Source of the DNA: Longimicrobium sp.
Lineage (GTDB): Bacteria; Gemmatimonadota; Gemmatimonadetes; Longimicrobiales; Longimicrobiaceae
DNA: 32,103 nt
Assembly: GCA_036377595.1 (NCBI GenBank)
Contig: DASUYB010000175.1
Span: 85,191-117,293 of the forward strand
Direction: 5' to 3'
The position numbers were made by a program, and so were the translations under genes. Of this stretch, positions 25,280 to 32,103 are shown piece after piece. The notes beneath the pieces are model-generated. The model was not told the origin of the DNA. It worked only from the letters and a program-made list of their open reading frames with translations, and searched no databases. Numbering within the stretch: position 1 is the first letter of the stretch; every line of letters begins with the position of its first letter.

Positions 25280-25759
25280 CTACAGCGCCGGGGCGGGGTG
25301 CGTATCCATCTTCACCATCTTCAGCTTCCAGCCAGCGGCGGTGCGCGTCCACGTGTGCTCGTAGGTGCCGCGCTCGGCGCGGACGTCACCGCCCTGGCCG
25401 CGAAAGCGCAGCGTCACCATCCCCGCCTCGGTGACGTCGTGGCCGCTGCGGCTCACGCGCTGGGTCACCATCACCAGATCGTTCACGCGGCCCACGTCCT
25501 CCGCCAGCCAGCGCTCTTCGATGCGCGCGCGGCCCTCGAGCGTGAAGTCGGAGAACACCACCTGCGCGTCGTCGGCGAAAAACGACGCGAGCGCCGCCCG
25601 GTCGGTGCCGCCCCACGCCGCGATGTAGCCGGCGCGCGCGGCGCCCAGCCCCTCCGGCAGCGCCGGCGGCCGATCCGGCTCGCCGGACGACGCGGCGGGC
25701 ACCATGTGGCTGCATGCAGCGGCGGCGATCAGCGCGAGCGGGGCGAGGATTCGTCTCAT
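25280..25759 (-). CDS. NTF2/SnoaL-like domain lipoprotein
   Basis: 159 residues. The N-terminus MRRILAPLALIAAAACSH is a lipoprotein signal with Cys16 at the lipobox. The mature domain has the NTF2-like (SnoaL/DUF4440) plan: a helix GAARAGYIAAWGGTDRAALASFF, then ADDAQVVFSDFTLEGRARIEERW, and strands ending ERGTYEHTWTRTAAGWKLKMVKMDTHP. Such domains bind or isomerise small molecules or only serve as folds; no catalytic residues can be named. It is anchored to a membrane if lipidated. Confidence 0.85.
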   Translation of the reverse strand: MRRILAPLALIAAAACSHMVPAASSGEPDRPPALPEGLGAARAGYIAAWGGTDRAALASFFADDAQVVFSDFTLEGRARIEERWLAEDVGRVNDLVMVTQRVSRSGHDVTEAGMVTLRFRGQGGDVRAERGTYEHTWTRTAAGWKLKMVKMDTHPAPAL

Positions 25760-26241
25760 CGGGCGCTCCGTGCAATGAAGGGAGATTTCATCGACCGAAG
25801 ACGAGGATTAAGCGGCGGAGCCTCCGCGCACCAGAGAATCGATCCCCCCGAACGCGAGCGGGCCGGCTGGATGACGATGCATCGCTCCGCCATACGCGCG
25901 GAGGCCCGAGGCGGGCTGTGCGATCCTACAAACAGAATTGTCTCACACGGAGGGAACGGAGGAAACGGAGGATGATGAGCAGTCCTCCGTTCCCTCCGTT
26001 TCCTCCGTGTGAGACTGTTCTATCAGAGCAGGTCGAATGCACAACAATCCATTCAATCCGACATCAGGGGGTACAGCGTCCGGATTGCACATCTTAACGG
26101 AATCGTAAAGCGGCGCATCCTTCCGTCTTGATGAACCAGCCGGGCCCGCCGCAGATTAGGCGCGTTCCCCGAGACCGGATTCGCGCACGACCGGACGGCG
26201 CCGCGCCGTTCCGTTTACCCTCCCCTCCGCTCAGGACGCCC
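25760..26241. other. Non-coding region before the S9 peptidase gene
   Basis: About 480 bases without a gene. It contains a long hairpin repeat (25940-26015) and, around 26020-26115, an A/T-richer stretch (TCAGAGCAGGTCGAATGC onward, then TTAACGGAATCG) that probably holds the promoter of the peptidase gene, though I could not pair a -35 with a -10. Confidence 0.4.
25940..26015. repeat. Hairpin repeat (CACACGGAGGGAACGG family), copy 2
   Basis: 76 bases: GTCTCACACGGAGGGAACGG... and complement ending CCGTGTGAGAC, around TGATGAGCAG. The inner GGAACGG and GAAACGG blocks are exchanged between arms, so pairing is near-perfect rather than perfect. Same family as 20888-20958. Confidence 0.85.
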
Positions 26242-28758
26242 ATGCTCACCCTGACCTCCAAGTCGCGCGCGCTGGCGGTGCTGGCCGCCGCCACGCTGGC
26301 CGCCGGGCCCGCGGCCGCGCAGCAGGCCGCGCGCACGGCGCAGACCGCGGCCACGCCCACGGCCGGCGCCTGGCTGATGCCGCCCGCGCCGATCCCGCAG
26401 ATCATCGACGCGGCACCCACGCCGGCGCTCAGCGTGGCGCCGGGGCAGCGCACCGTGGCCGTCCTGGGCCGCGAGAACCTGCCGTCGCTGCAGGAGATGG
26501 CCGAGCCGTGGCTGGGGCTGGCCGGCTACCGCCTCAACCCGCGCACCAACGGATGGAACGCGGCGCGGGTCGGCTATCTCACCTCCATCACCTTCCAGGA
26601 CCTGGCCGGCGGCGCGAATCGCGAGGTGCGCCTGCCGCCGCGCGCCCGCGCCGCGTTCCCGCAGTGGTCGCCCGACGGGTCGAAGCTGGCGTTCACGGTC
26701 TTCACCGAGACGGGGATCGAGCTGTGGGTGGCCGACGCGCGCACCGGCACGGCCCGGCGGCTGCTGCCCGCGGTGCTGAACGCCGCGTTCGGCAACCCCT
26801 TCCGCTGGATGCCGGACGGGCGCGCGGTCCTGGCGCTGCGCGTTCCCGCCGGGCGCGGCGCGGCGCCGGAGCGCTCGCGCGTGCCCGAGGGCCCGGTGAT
26901 CCAGGAGAGCTCGGGCCGCGCCGCGCCGGTGCGCACGCTGGAGGACATGCTCAAGAACCCGTACGACGAGCGGCTGTTCGAGCACTACTTCACCGCGCAG
27001 ATGGTGCGCGTGCCCGTGGACGGCGGCGCGGCGGCCAGCGTGGGGCAGCCGGGGATCTACTCCGCGTTCGACCCGTCGCCCGACGGGCGCTACATCCTGG
27101 CGCGGAAGATCCACCGCCCGTTCAGCTACCAGGTGAGCGCGGGGAGCTTCCCCTACGAGGCGCTGGTGCTGGACACGCGCGGCGCCGTGGTCAAGCGCAT
27201 CGCCGACCAGCCGCTGGCCGACAACCTGCCGCCCGCGTTCGACGCGGTGATCACCGGCCCGCGCGAGATCGAGTGGCGCGGCGACGCGCCGGCCACGCTG
27301 GTGTGGGCCGAGGCGCAGGACGGCGGCGACCCGTCGCGCCGGGTGGACGTGCACGACCGGCTCTTCCAGCTCGACGCGCCCTTCACCGGCCAGCCGCGCA
27401 AGCTGATGGACCTGGACCAGCGCTACAGCGGCGCGTTCTGGGGCCGCGGCGACTTCGCCATCGTGCTCGAGCGCTGGTGGAGCACCCGCCGCGAAAAGCG
27501 CTTCGCCGTCAACCCCACCAATCCCGGCCAGCCGCGGCTGCTGCTGGACCGCAGCTACCAGGACCGCTACGCCGACCCCGGCTTCCCGGTGCTGCGCCGC
27601 GACGCGCGCGGCGAGTCGCTCCTCCTCTTCACCCCCGACGGCGGGTCGATCTACCTGACCGGCGCGGGCGCCTCGCAGCGCGGCGACTATCCGTTCCTGG
27701 CGCGGATGAGCATCGCCGACGGGAAGAGCACGCGCATCTGGCAGGCCGAGGACCCGTACTACGAGGAGGTGGTGACGGTGCTGGACGCCGACGGCGGCCG
27801 CATCCTCACCCGCCGCGAGTCGCAGGCCGAGGCGCCCAACTACTTCGTGCGGACGCTCCCCGGCGGGCAGGCGGTGGCCATCACCCGCTTCCCCGACCCC
27901 GCGCCGCAGCTGGCGGGGATCACGCGGCAGCTGGTGACCTACCGGCGTGGCGACGGCGTGCAGCTCTCGGGCACCCTCTATCTCCCGCCCAACTACAATC
28001 CCCAGCGCGACGGGCGGCTGCCCATGCTGATGTGGGCGTATCCCACGGAGTTCCGCGACGCCGGCGCGGCGGCGCAGGTGCAGGGATCGCCCAACCGCTT
28101 CTCGCGGCCGGCGGGGATCAGCCACCTGTTCCTGCTCACGCAGGGCTACGCGATCTTCGACAACCCCACCATGCCCATCATCGGCGAGGGCGACAAGGAG
28201 CCGAACGACACCTACGTCGAGCAGCTGGTGGCCAGCGCGCAGGCGGCGGTCGACAAGGTGGTGGAGATGGGGGTGGCGGACCGCGACCACATCGGCATCG
28301 GCGGGCACAGCTACGGCGCGTTCATGACCGCCAACCTGCTGGCGCACAGCGACATCTTCCGCGCGGGGATCGCGCGCAGCGGCGCCTACAACCGCACGCT
28401 GACGCCGTTCGGCTTCCAGGCCGAGCAGCGCACCTACTGGCAGGCGACGGACATCTACACGCGGATGAGCCCGTTCACCTACGCCAACCAGATCAACGAG
28501 CCGATCCTGCTGATCCACGGCGAGATGGACGACAACAGCGGCACCTTCCCCATCCAGAGCGAGCGGATGTACGCGGCGCTGAAGGGGCACGGCGCCACGG
28601 TGCGCTACGTGGTGCTGCCGTACGAGGCGCACGGCTACCGCGGCCGCGAGGCCACACTGCACACCCTCGCCGAGATGGTGCGCTGGATGGACCGCTACGT
28701 GAAGAACGCCGGCCCGCGCCAGCCGCAGCAGCGCTCGGCGTCGACCACGGGGAACTGA
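26242..28758 (+). CDS. S9 prolyl-oligopeptidase family serine peptidase (glutamyl-peptidase, S9D-like)
   Basis: 838 residues with a signal peptide (MLTLTSKSRALAVLAAATLAAG, cleavage after AAAQ), so exported. An N-terminal beta-propeller region (~60-590) contains WSPDGSKLAFTV and FDPSPDGRYILARKI blade motifs. The C-terminal alpha/beta-hydrolase has Ser690 in GGHSYGAFMTANLL, Asp763 in IHGEMDDN and His797 in YEAHGYRGRE. Long matches to plant chloroplast glutamyl peptidase as I recall it (IIGEGDKE.ND.YVEQLVASA, GIARSGAYNRTLTPFGFQ) support the S9D subgroup, which cleaves after Glu. It probably degrades peptides in the periplasm or outside the cell. The start at MLTLTSK was chosen because it opens the signal peptide; the frame is open further upstream. 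Confidence 0.95.
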   Translation: MLTLTSKSRALAVLAAATLAAGPAAAQQAARTAQTAATPTAGAWLMPPAPIPQIIDAAPTPALSVAPGQRTVAVLGRENLPSLQEMAEPWLGLAGYRLNPRTNGWNAARVGYLTSITFQDLAGGANREVRLPPRARAAFPQWSPDGSKLAFTVFTETGIELWVADARTGTARRLLPAVLNAAFGNPFRWMPDGRAVLALRVPAGRGAAPERSRVPEGPVIQESSGRAAPVRTLEDMLKNPYDERLFEHYFTAQMVRVPVDGGAAASVGQPGIYSAFDPSPDGRYILARKIHRPFSYQVSAGSFPYEALVLDTRGAVVKRIADQPLADNLPPAFDAVITGPREIEWRGDAPATLVWAEAQDGGDPSRRVDVHDRLFQLDAPFTGQPRKLMDLDQRYSGAFWGRGDFAIVLERWWSTRREKRFAVNPTNPGQPRLLLDRSYQDRYADPGFPVLRRDARGESLLLFTPDGGSIYLTGAGASQRGDYPFLARMSIADGKSTRIWQAEDPYYEEVVTVLDADGGRILTRRESQAEAPNYFVRTLPGGQAVAITRFPDPAPQLAGITRQLVTYRRGDGVQLSGTLYLPPNYNPQRDGRLPMLMWAYPTEFRDAGAAAQVQGSPNRFSRPAGISHLFLLTQGYAIFDNPTMPIIGEGDKEPNDTYVEQLVASAQAAVDKVVEMGVADRDHIGIGGHSYGAFMTANLLAHSDIFRAGIARSGAYNRTLTPFGFQAEQRTYWQATDIYTRMSPFTYANQINEPILLIHGEMDDNSGTFPIQSERMYAALKGHGATVRYVVLPYEAHGYRGREATLHTLAEMVRWMDRYVKNAGPRQPQQRSASTTGN

Positions 28759-28781
28759 TCCCCGGAGCGGGAGATGGAGTT

Positions 28782-28817
28782 GCGCCGGCATCCGCGGTTC
28801 GCCGCGGATGCCGGCGC
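28782..28817 (+). terminator. Terminator of the S9 peptidase gene
   Basis: A perfect 16-bp stem GCGCCGGCATCCGCGG and complement with a TTCG tetraloop, 23 bases after the stop, followed by TCTCATT. Confidence 0.82.
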
Positions 28818-28862
28818 TCTCATTGCCGGGTCGGCGGAGGGCACAGAGACGGATCATCAGTT

Positions 28863-28890
28863 CTCCGCGCCTCCGCGTCTCCGCGTGAGA
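28863..28890. repeat. Half copy of the GCGGAGACGCGG hairpin repeat
   Basis: 28 bases match the right arm of the repeat at 16775-16836 (16811-16838) with two differences; the left arm is only faintly present (ACAGAGACGG). Confidence 0.65.
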
Positions 28891-29055
28891 CAGAGCAGTA
28901 CTCGGAAGTGCACGAGAATCGTATCCCCATCCACATGGGCACCCATTGAGCGTTCGGCGATGTAATCATATGTTTCTACCCATCTACTCGAACACGACGG
29001 CCGCGTAATCCTCCGGCCACGGTCGATCCAATCCCCAGAATTCTTCCACGTCACC

Positions 29056-29835
29056 ATGCAGTGCAGACACATCGGGGCGCCGCACCGGCCCCGGCTGATC
29101 CCGGCCGTGCTGGGCGTGGCCCTGCTCGCCGCCGCCTGCGGCGAGAACCCCGCGGGCACCGCCCGCGCCCCCGGCGGCCCCAGCGGCGAGACGGCCATCC
29201 AGCTCGAAACCCTCGAAACCACCACCTGCAAGTACGGCGGCGTGTACCCCGACTGCAAGTCGGCCACCGACGGGTCCGGCACCACCACCACCGGCGGAAC
29301 GACCGGCACGCAGGCCGGCGACCCGACCAGCGGAGGCGGAGGAGGGGGCACGACGACGACCACCACCACGGTGGTCGAGGGCACGTGCAACGCCGAAAAG
29401 GACCCCAACTGCAACCAGCCGCTGACCGACGTCGACCGCGAGACGATCAAGAACGCGCTGGCCTCCAACCGGCGGCCGGACAGCGAGTTCACCGACCCCG
29501 ACGCGAAGGACGAGTGCGCGCAGATGTTCAGCGACTTCAACGCGCAGCTCGCGGCGGGGAACGTCTTCCGCGGCGCCTACGACAACCCCGACACCGCCAG
29601 CCACTACGGCGCGGCCTTCCAGGGGAAGATCCACTTCGACCCGAGCGGGCTCGACGCCGCCGCGGCGGGGAACGCCACGGAAGCGAGGGACCTGGCGGTC
29701 AGCGCCTTGCATGAGCTGCTGCACGTCCTTGGCTACCATCACTCCGACCCGACCTGGGTCGACCACAAGGACTCGTACGCCGAGCATCCGTTCAGCCGGC
29801 TGAACCCGGGACCGAACTCGTGCATCAAGCGCTGA
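29056..29835 (+). CDS. Putative lipoprotein with metzincin zinc-binding motif
   Basis: 259 residues. A lipoprotein-type signal ends LLAAAC (Cys28). A low-complexity Gly/Thr stretch with several Cys (CKYGG, YPDCK, GTCNAEKDPNCN) spans ~60-125. The C-terminal domain contains HELLHVLGYHH: His219, Glu220, His223, Gly226 and His229 fit HExxHxxGxxH of metzincin metallopeptidases exactly. No methionine follows the motif, so the canonical Met-turn is missing, and the catalytic domain (~110 residues) is small. It is probably a surface-anchored zinc peptidase or a metzincin-like fold. The next gene starts inside its last codons. Confidence 0.8.
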   Translation: MQCRHIGAPHRPRLIPAVLGVALLAAACGENPAGTARAPGGPSGETAIQLETLETTTCKYGGVYPDCKSATDGSGTTTTGGTTGTQAGDPTSGGGGGGTTTTTTTVVEGTCNAEKDPNCNQPLTDVDRETIKNALASNRRPDSEFTDPDAKDECAQMFSDFNAQLAAGNVFRGAYDNPDTASHYGAAFQGKIHFDPSGLDAAAAGNATEARDLAVSALHELLHVLGYHHSDPTWVDHKDSYAEHPFSRLNPGPNSCIKR

Positions 29836-30329
29836 TCCGGACGCTGCTCGCCGCGGCGATGACGGTCGTCGTCGTGCCGCGCGCCGCTGCGCAGGGGCTG
29901 TTCTCGCGCCCCGGGCCGGCGGCGCTGAGCGCGGTGATGTCGTTCCGCGGCGCGTGGCTGGCCGACAGCACGCGCTTCGACGGATGCTCCGTGGCGCGGC
30001 TGCTGGGCCCGCCGGCGGAGTACATGGGCGTCATCCTGCCGCCGATGCGGCGGATGATCGACACCACCGGGCCCTGCGGCGCCCCCGCCGGCGAGCCCGT
30101 CCGCCGCGCGCGGCCCACCGTCTGGCTCGACTCGCTGACGGTGGCGGACTCGGTGGCGTACGTGTCCGTGACGGTGCTGCGGGGCGAGCTCACCCACCGC
30201 GAGCGGTACACGCTGACGGGCTGGCGGCCGGGGCTCCCCTGGGCGGTGGTGGACATGCACCTCTGGGGCGCGTCGCAGCAGCACTTCCGCCCGCGTCAGG
30301 AGAAGGACGGCGCGGGCGCACCACCCTGA
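29820..30329 (+). CDS. Small secreted protein of unknown function
   Basis: 169 residues from a GTG that overlaps the metzincin-like gene by 16 bases in another frame, so translation is probably coupled. The signal peptide is MHQALIRTLLAAAMTVVVVPRAAAQ. The mature chain has three Cys (FDGCSVARLLG, TTGPCGAPAG) and beta-type segments (VWLDSLTVADSVAYVSVTVLRG, RERYTLTGW). An alternative ATG at 29859 would shorten the signal peptide. No family recognised. Coupling suggests it acts with, or is a target or inhibitor of, the upstream zinc protein. Confidence 0.72.
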   Translation: MHQALIRTLLAAAMTVVVVPRAAAQGLFSRPGPAALSAVMSFRGAWLADSTRFDGCSVARLLGPPAEYMGVILPPMRRMIDTTGPCGAPAGEPVRRARPTVWLDSLTVADSVAYVSVTVLRGELTHRERYTLTGWRPGLPWAVVDMHLWGASQQHFRPRQEKDGAGAPP

Positions 30330-30359
30330 CCGCCGACATCGCCGCGGTGGGACGATAAC

Positions 30360-30392
30360 GCGAAAGGCCGGGCTCCACGCCCGGCCTTTCGC
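30360..30392. terminator. Bidirectional terminator
   Basis: A perfect 13-bp stem GCGAAAGGCCGGG/CCCGGCCTTTCGC with a 7-base loop between two convergent genes; each strand offers an AAAGG/CCTTT segment. Confidence 0.8.
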
Positions 30393-30422
30393 CGTCTCCG
30401 CATCTCCAGCGACGATCCCGAT

Positions 30423-30956
30423 CTACGCAGCAGCAGCCGCGGCCGCGCCCGCCGCCGCGGCGCTGGCGCCGGCGACGGCCTGCTCGTCGGCTTCGGGCTC
30501 GGCCGCCGGCTCGTCGTGGATGCAGCGGCTGATGTGCGTGGCCATCACGTCCAGCTGCGAGCGCGAGGGCACCGGCGCCGACGGGTCGGGAAGCTGCAGC
30601 GGGAAGGGCGCGCCGTGCGGCACGGGGATCAGGTGCAGGTGGAAGTGGAACACGTCCTGTCCGCCGTCCGTGCCGTTGGGGCTGAACAGGTTCACCGCGC
30701 GGCACCCCGTGGCCTTGCGCAGACCGGGGAGGATGCGGCGCGCCACCGCGAAGGTGCGTGACGCCAGCTCCTCGGGCACGTAGAACAGGTTCTTGTAGTG
30801 CTCCTTGGGCGCCACGATCACGTGCCCGGAGTGCAGCGGCTGGATGTCGAGGAAGGCGATGATGTCGTCGTCCTCGTGGATGATGCTCACCATCTCGTCT
30901 CCGCCGATGATGCGGCAGAACACGCAGGTGGGGTTCTCGTTGGGGTTCGAGGCCAC
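30423..30956 (-). CDS. HIT-family protein (histidine-triad nucleotide hydrolase)
   Basis: 177 residues. The N-terminal CVFC pairs with downstream His residues as the zinc site common in bacterial HIT proteins. IIHEDDDIIAFLDIQPLHSGHVIVAPKEHYKNL is the core first half (described here in one family pattern split at DIQPLH), and the triad FHFHLHLIPV carries the nucleophilic His. Members hydrolyse AMP-linked or dinucleoside substrates. The start is GTG with GGGAGGAG two bases ahead; the open frame upstream is not supported. The C-terminal ~30 residues are an Ala-rich tail (AVAGASAAAAGAAAAAAA), unusual for the family. Confidence 0.93.
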   Translation of the reverse strand: MASNPNENPTCVFCRIIGGDEMVSIIHEDDDIIAFLDIQPLHSGHVIVAPKEHYKNLFYVPEELASRTFAVARRILPGLRKATGCRAVNLFSPNGTDGGQDVFHFHLHLIPVPHGAPFPLQLPDPSAPVPSRSQLDVMATHISRCIHDEPAAEPEADEQAVAGASAAAAGAAAAAAA

Positions 30957-31144
30957 GGCTCCTCCCGGCTGGTGGGTCTGTTCGGTCACGGCTTGCGGGG
31001 GTGCAAGAGGCAGGCCCGGGTGGACGAGCGGGACAGATACTGCCACGTCCCCGGAACTGCGACGCAGCCTTGCCAGATGCGGGGGTGGTGACGAGATTCC
31101 GCGCTTCTGGTCCGCCGTACCCATCCGTGATCTCCACCGCATCG

Positions 31145-31786
31145 ATGCCGACGAAGCAGACCGCCGGGGCGGGCGCCACCGTCACCCCCGTCTTCCCGCT
31201 CATCCTCCTGGAAACCATGCGCGACATGGACCGCCCGGAGGAGTACCTCGAGGGGGAGAACATCGCGGTCAGCATGCCCCGGCGGCTGGGGCTCAGCGAC
31301 GTGGTGTTCACGCAGATCCACCGCTTCAAGGACGAGGTGAAGCGGAAGCGGACGCAGCACCCCGACGTGGTGGCCGACCTGATCCGCTTGGTGATCCGCC
31401 GCCCCGACGCCGACGAGATCTTCGAGGAGGCGGGCCGCCGCGTGGCGCGCCACGCGTGGGGCGAGCGCTCGGCCACCTTCCGGCGGATGGTGCGGCTGCT
31501 GCCGCAGGGCGCCCGGCAGCGCTCGGCGCGCAAGGCGGCCCGCAAGCTCTTCCGCCAGCTCGCCGGCGACTCGGAGATGCGGGTGGGGATCAAGCCGGTG
31601 GCGCTGACGCTGGAACGCTCCATCACCGGCCGCGCCGACCCGGGCGGCGCCGCGTGCGCCTTCTACGCCGGCGCGCTCTCCGAGCTGGTGACCCAGTACA
31701 CCGGCCGCAAGCACTCCGCCCGCCACGACCGCTGCGAGACCAGGGGCGGGAAGTCGTGCGAGTGGGTGACGCAGGTGGTGGCGTGA
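31145..31786 (+). CDS. V4R-like (4-vinyl-reductase-type) domain protein
   Basis: 213 residues. The N-terminal ~115 residues are helical and basic (RFKDEVKRKRTQHPDVVADLIRLVIRR, then EIFEEAGRRVARHAWGERS). The C-terminal part has the V4R/BchJ-type ending: CAFYAGALSELVTQYTG followed by HDRCETRGGKSCEWV, where two Cys with a Gly-rich turn are typical. V4R domains bind small hydrophobic molecules and occur in sensors and regulators as well as in BchJ. No photosynthesis gene is in view, so a sensory role is likelier. The start MPTKQTAG was chosen over an upstream in-frame ATG at 31001 that overlaps the divergent HIT gene's leader. Confidence 0.7.
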   Translation: MPTKQTAGAGATVTPVFPLILLETMRDMDRPEEYLEGENIAVSMPRRLGLSDVVFTQIHRFKDEVKRKRTQHPDVVADLIRLVIRRPDADEIFEEAGRRVARHAWGERSATFRRMVRLLPQGARQRSARKAARKLFRQLAGDSEMRVGIKPVALTLERSITGRADPGGAACAFYAGALSELVTQYTGRKHSARHDRCETRGGKSCEWVTQVVA

Positions 31787-31982
31787 GTGCCGAGCATCGG
31801 ATTGGGACGGTGGAGAGATTCGGACGGGCGGGTATGAGACGGGCGGGTAAACCCGCGGCTGGAACATTGGGAAGCCTGCTGCGCAGGCTGCGGATCAAGC
31901 TACCGCGCGTCAGGCGGAGATCAGAGCCGTCATCCGAAATCCGGGAATAAAGTTGATGCACCCGGACTGATCCCAAGCTGAC
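31787..31982. other. Repeat-bearing intergenic DNA
   Basis: No gene. Bases 31841-31893 are an inverted copy of 24603-24655 (one difference in 53), including GGGTAAACCC and GCCTGC-TGC-GCAGGC. The remaining sequence is unassigned. Confidence 0.75.
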
Positions 31983-32103
31983 GTCATCCTGAGGCCGGCC
32001 AGACCGTAATCAGCGTCTGCGCAAGCGTTTGCAGGCCGAAGGATCTATAATCGCGGCAGCACGAGATTCGGTGGGACGCACCTATACTTCACCCGGAGTT
32101 GGT
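31983..32103. repeat. Divergent or partial copy of the GTCATCCTGAGG element
   Basis: It begins GTCATCCTGAGG and contains GCCGAAGGATCT about 60 bases in, as in the two full copies, but the interior is shorter and different and no closing inverse end is seen before the window ends. Confidence 0.6.

Noticed and set aside
26215..28857. Minus-strand 880-codon frame
   Set aside because: Antisense shadow of the S9 peptidase gene with Arg/His/Val-rich low-complexity composition.

Overview
The window is very GC-rich, densely coded bacterial DNA. The GC level, gene repertoire and scattered intergenic hairpin and 'GTCATCCTGAGG' repeats look most like a Gemmatimonadota (Longimicrobium-like) chromosome. 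That is an impression rather than a demonstrated assignment; another high-GC phylum with biosynthetic clusters is possible.

Left end (1-8.0 kb, all minus strand): the 5' part of a hybrid nonribosomal peptide/polyketide operon. In transcription order it holds a fold-type-I PLP enzyme (aminotransferase-like), a specialised NusG paralog, a VioC-family Fe(II)/2-oxoglutarate amino-acid beta-hydroxylase, a stand-alone adenylation-carrier protein, and a KS-AT polyketide synthase cut by the window edge. The likely logic: a free basic amino acid is beta-hydroxylated, activated and loaded by the A-T protein, then extended by the PKS. A good sigma70-like promoter lies about 220 bp before the PLP enzyme gene. 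A conserved hairpin element occurs three times in the non-coding leaders, and a strong hairpin without a U-tract follows the nusG-like gene, suggesting processive antitermination of the long operon.

8.5-12.0 kb: tRNA-Ala(UGC), a secreted protein, a terminal-inverted-repeat element and a single-chain aconitase-superfamily enzyme with the swivel domain first.

12.0-14.6 kb: a tandemly amplified locus that I do not recognise. Two full copies of a 163-residue protein with a JAB/JAMM-like motif (E...HxH...S..D) and a degraded third copy are interleaved with four copies of a 74-79-residue protein that all end in a conserved PPxRPA[V/G] tail. Leaders, promoters and terminators are duplicated with them. 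This is the best candidate for an undescribed system.

14.6-24.5 kb: a phosphoribulokinase/uridine-kinase-like protein with a translationally coupled 14-codon upstream frame, DNA-3-methyladenine glycosylase I, a DUF4259-like protein, a pair of zinc-ribbon proteins (one an M48 peptidase), an ankyrin protein overlapping a CxxC protein by one base, DNA polymerase I with intact proofreading residues, and a small unknown.

24.5-32.1 kb: mostly exported or housekeeping single genes: small secreted proteins, an NTF2-like lipoprotein, an S9 serine peptidase of the glutamyl-peptidase type, a lipoprotein with a metzincin motif, a HIT-family protein and a V4R-like domain protein. Perfect hairpin terminators separate convergent genes. 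Three families of intergenic repeats recur through the window.
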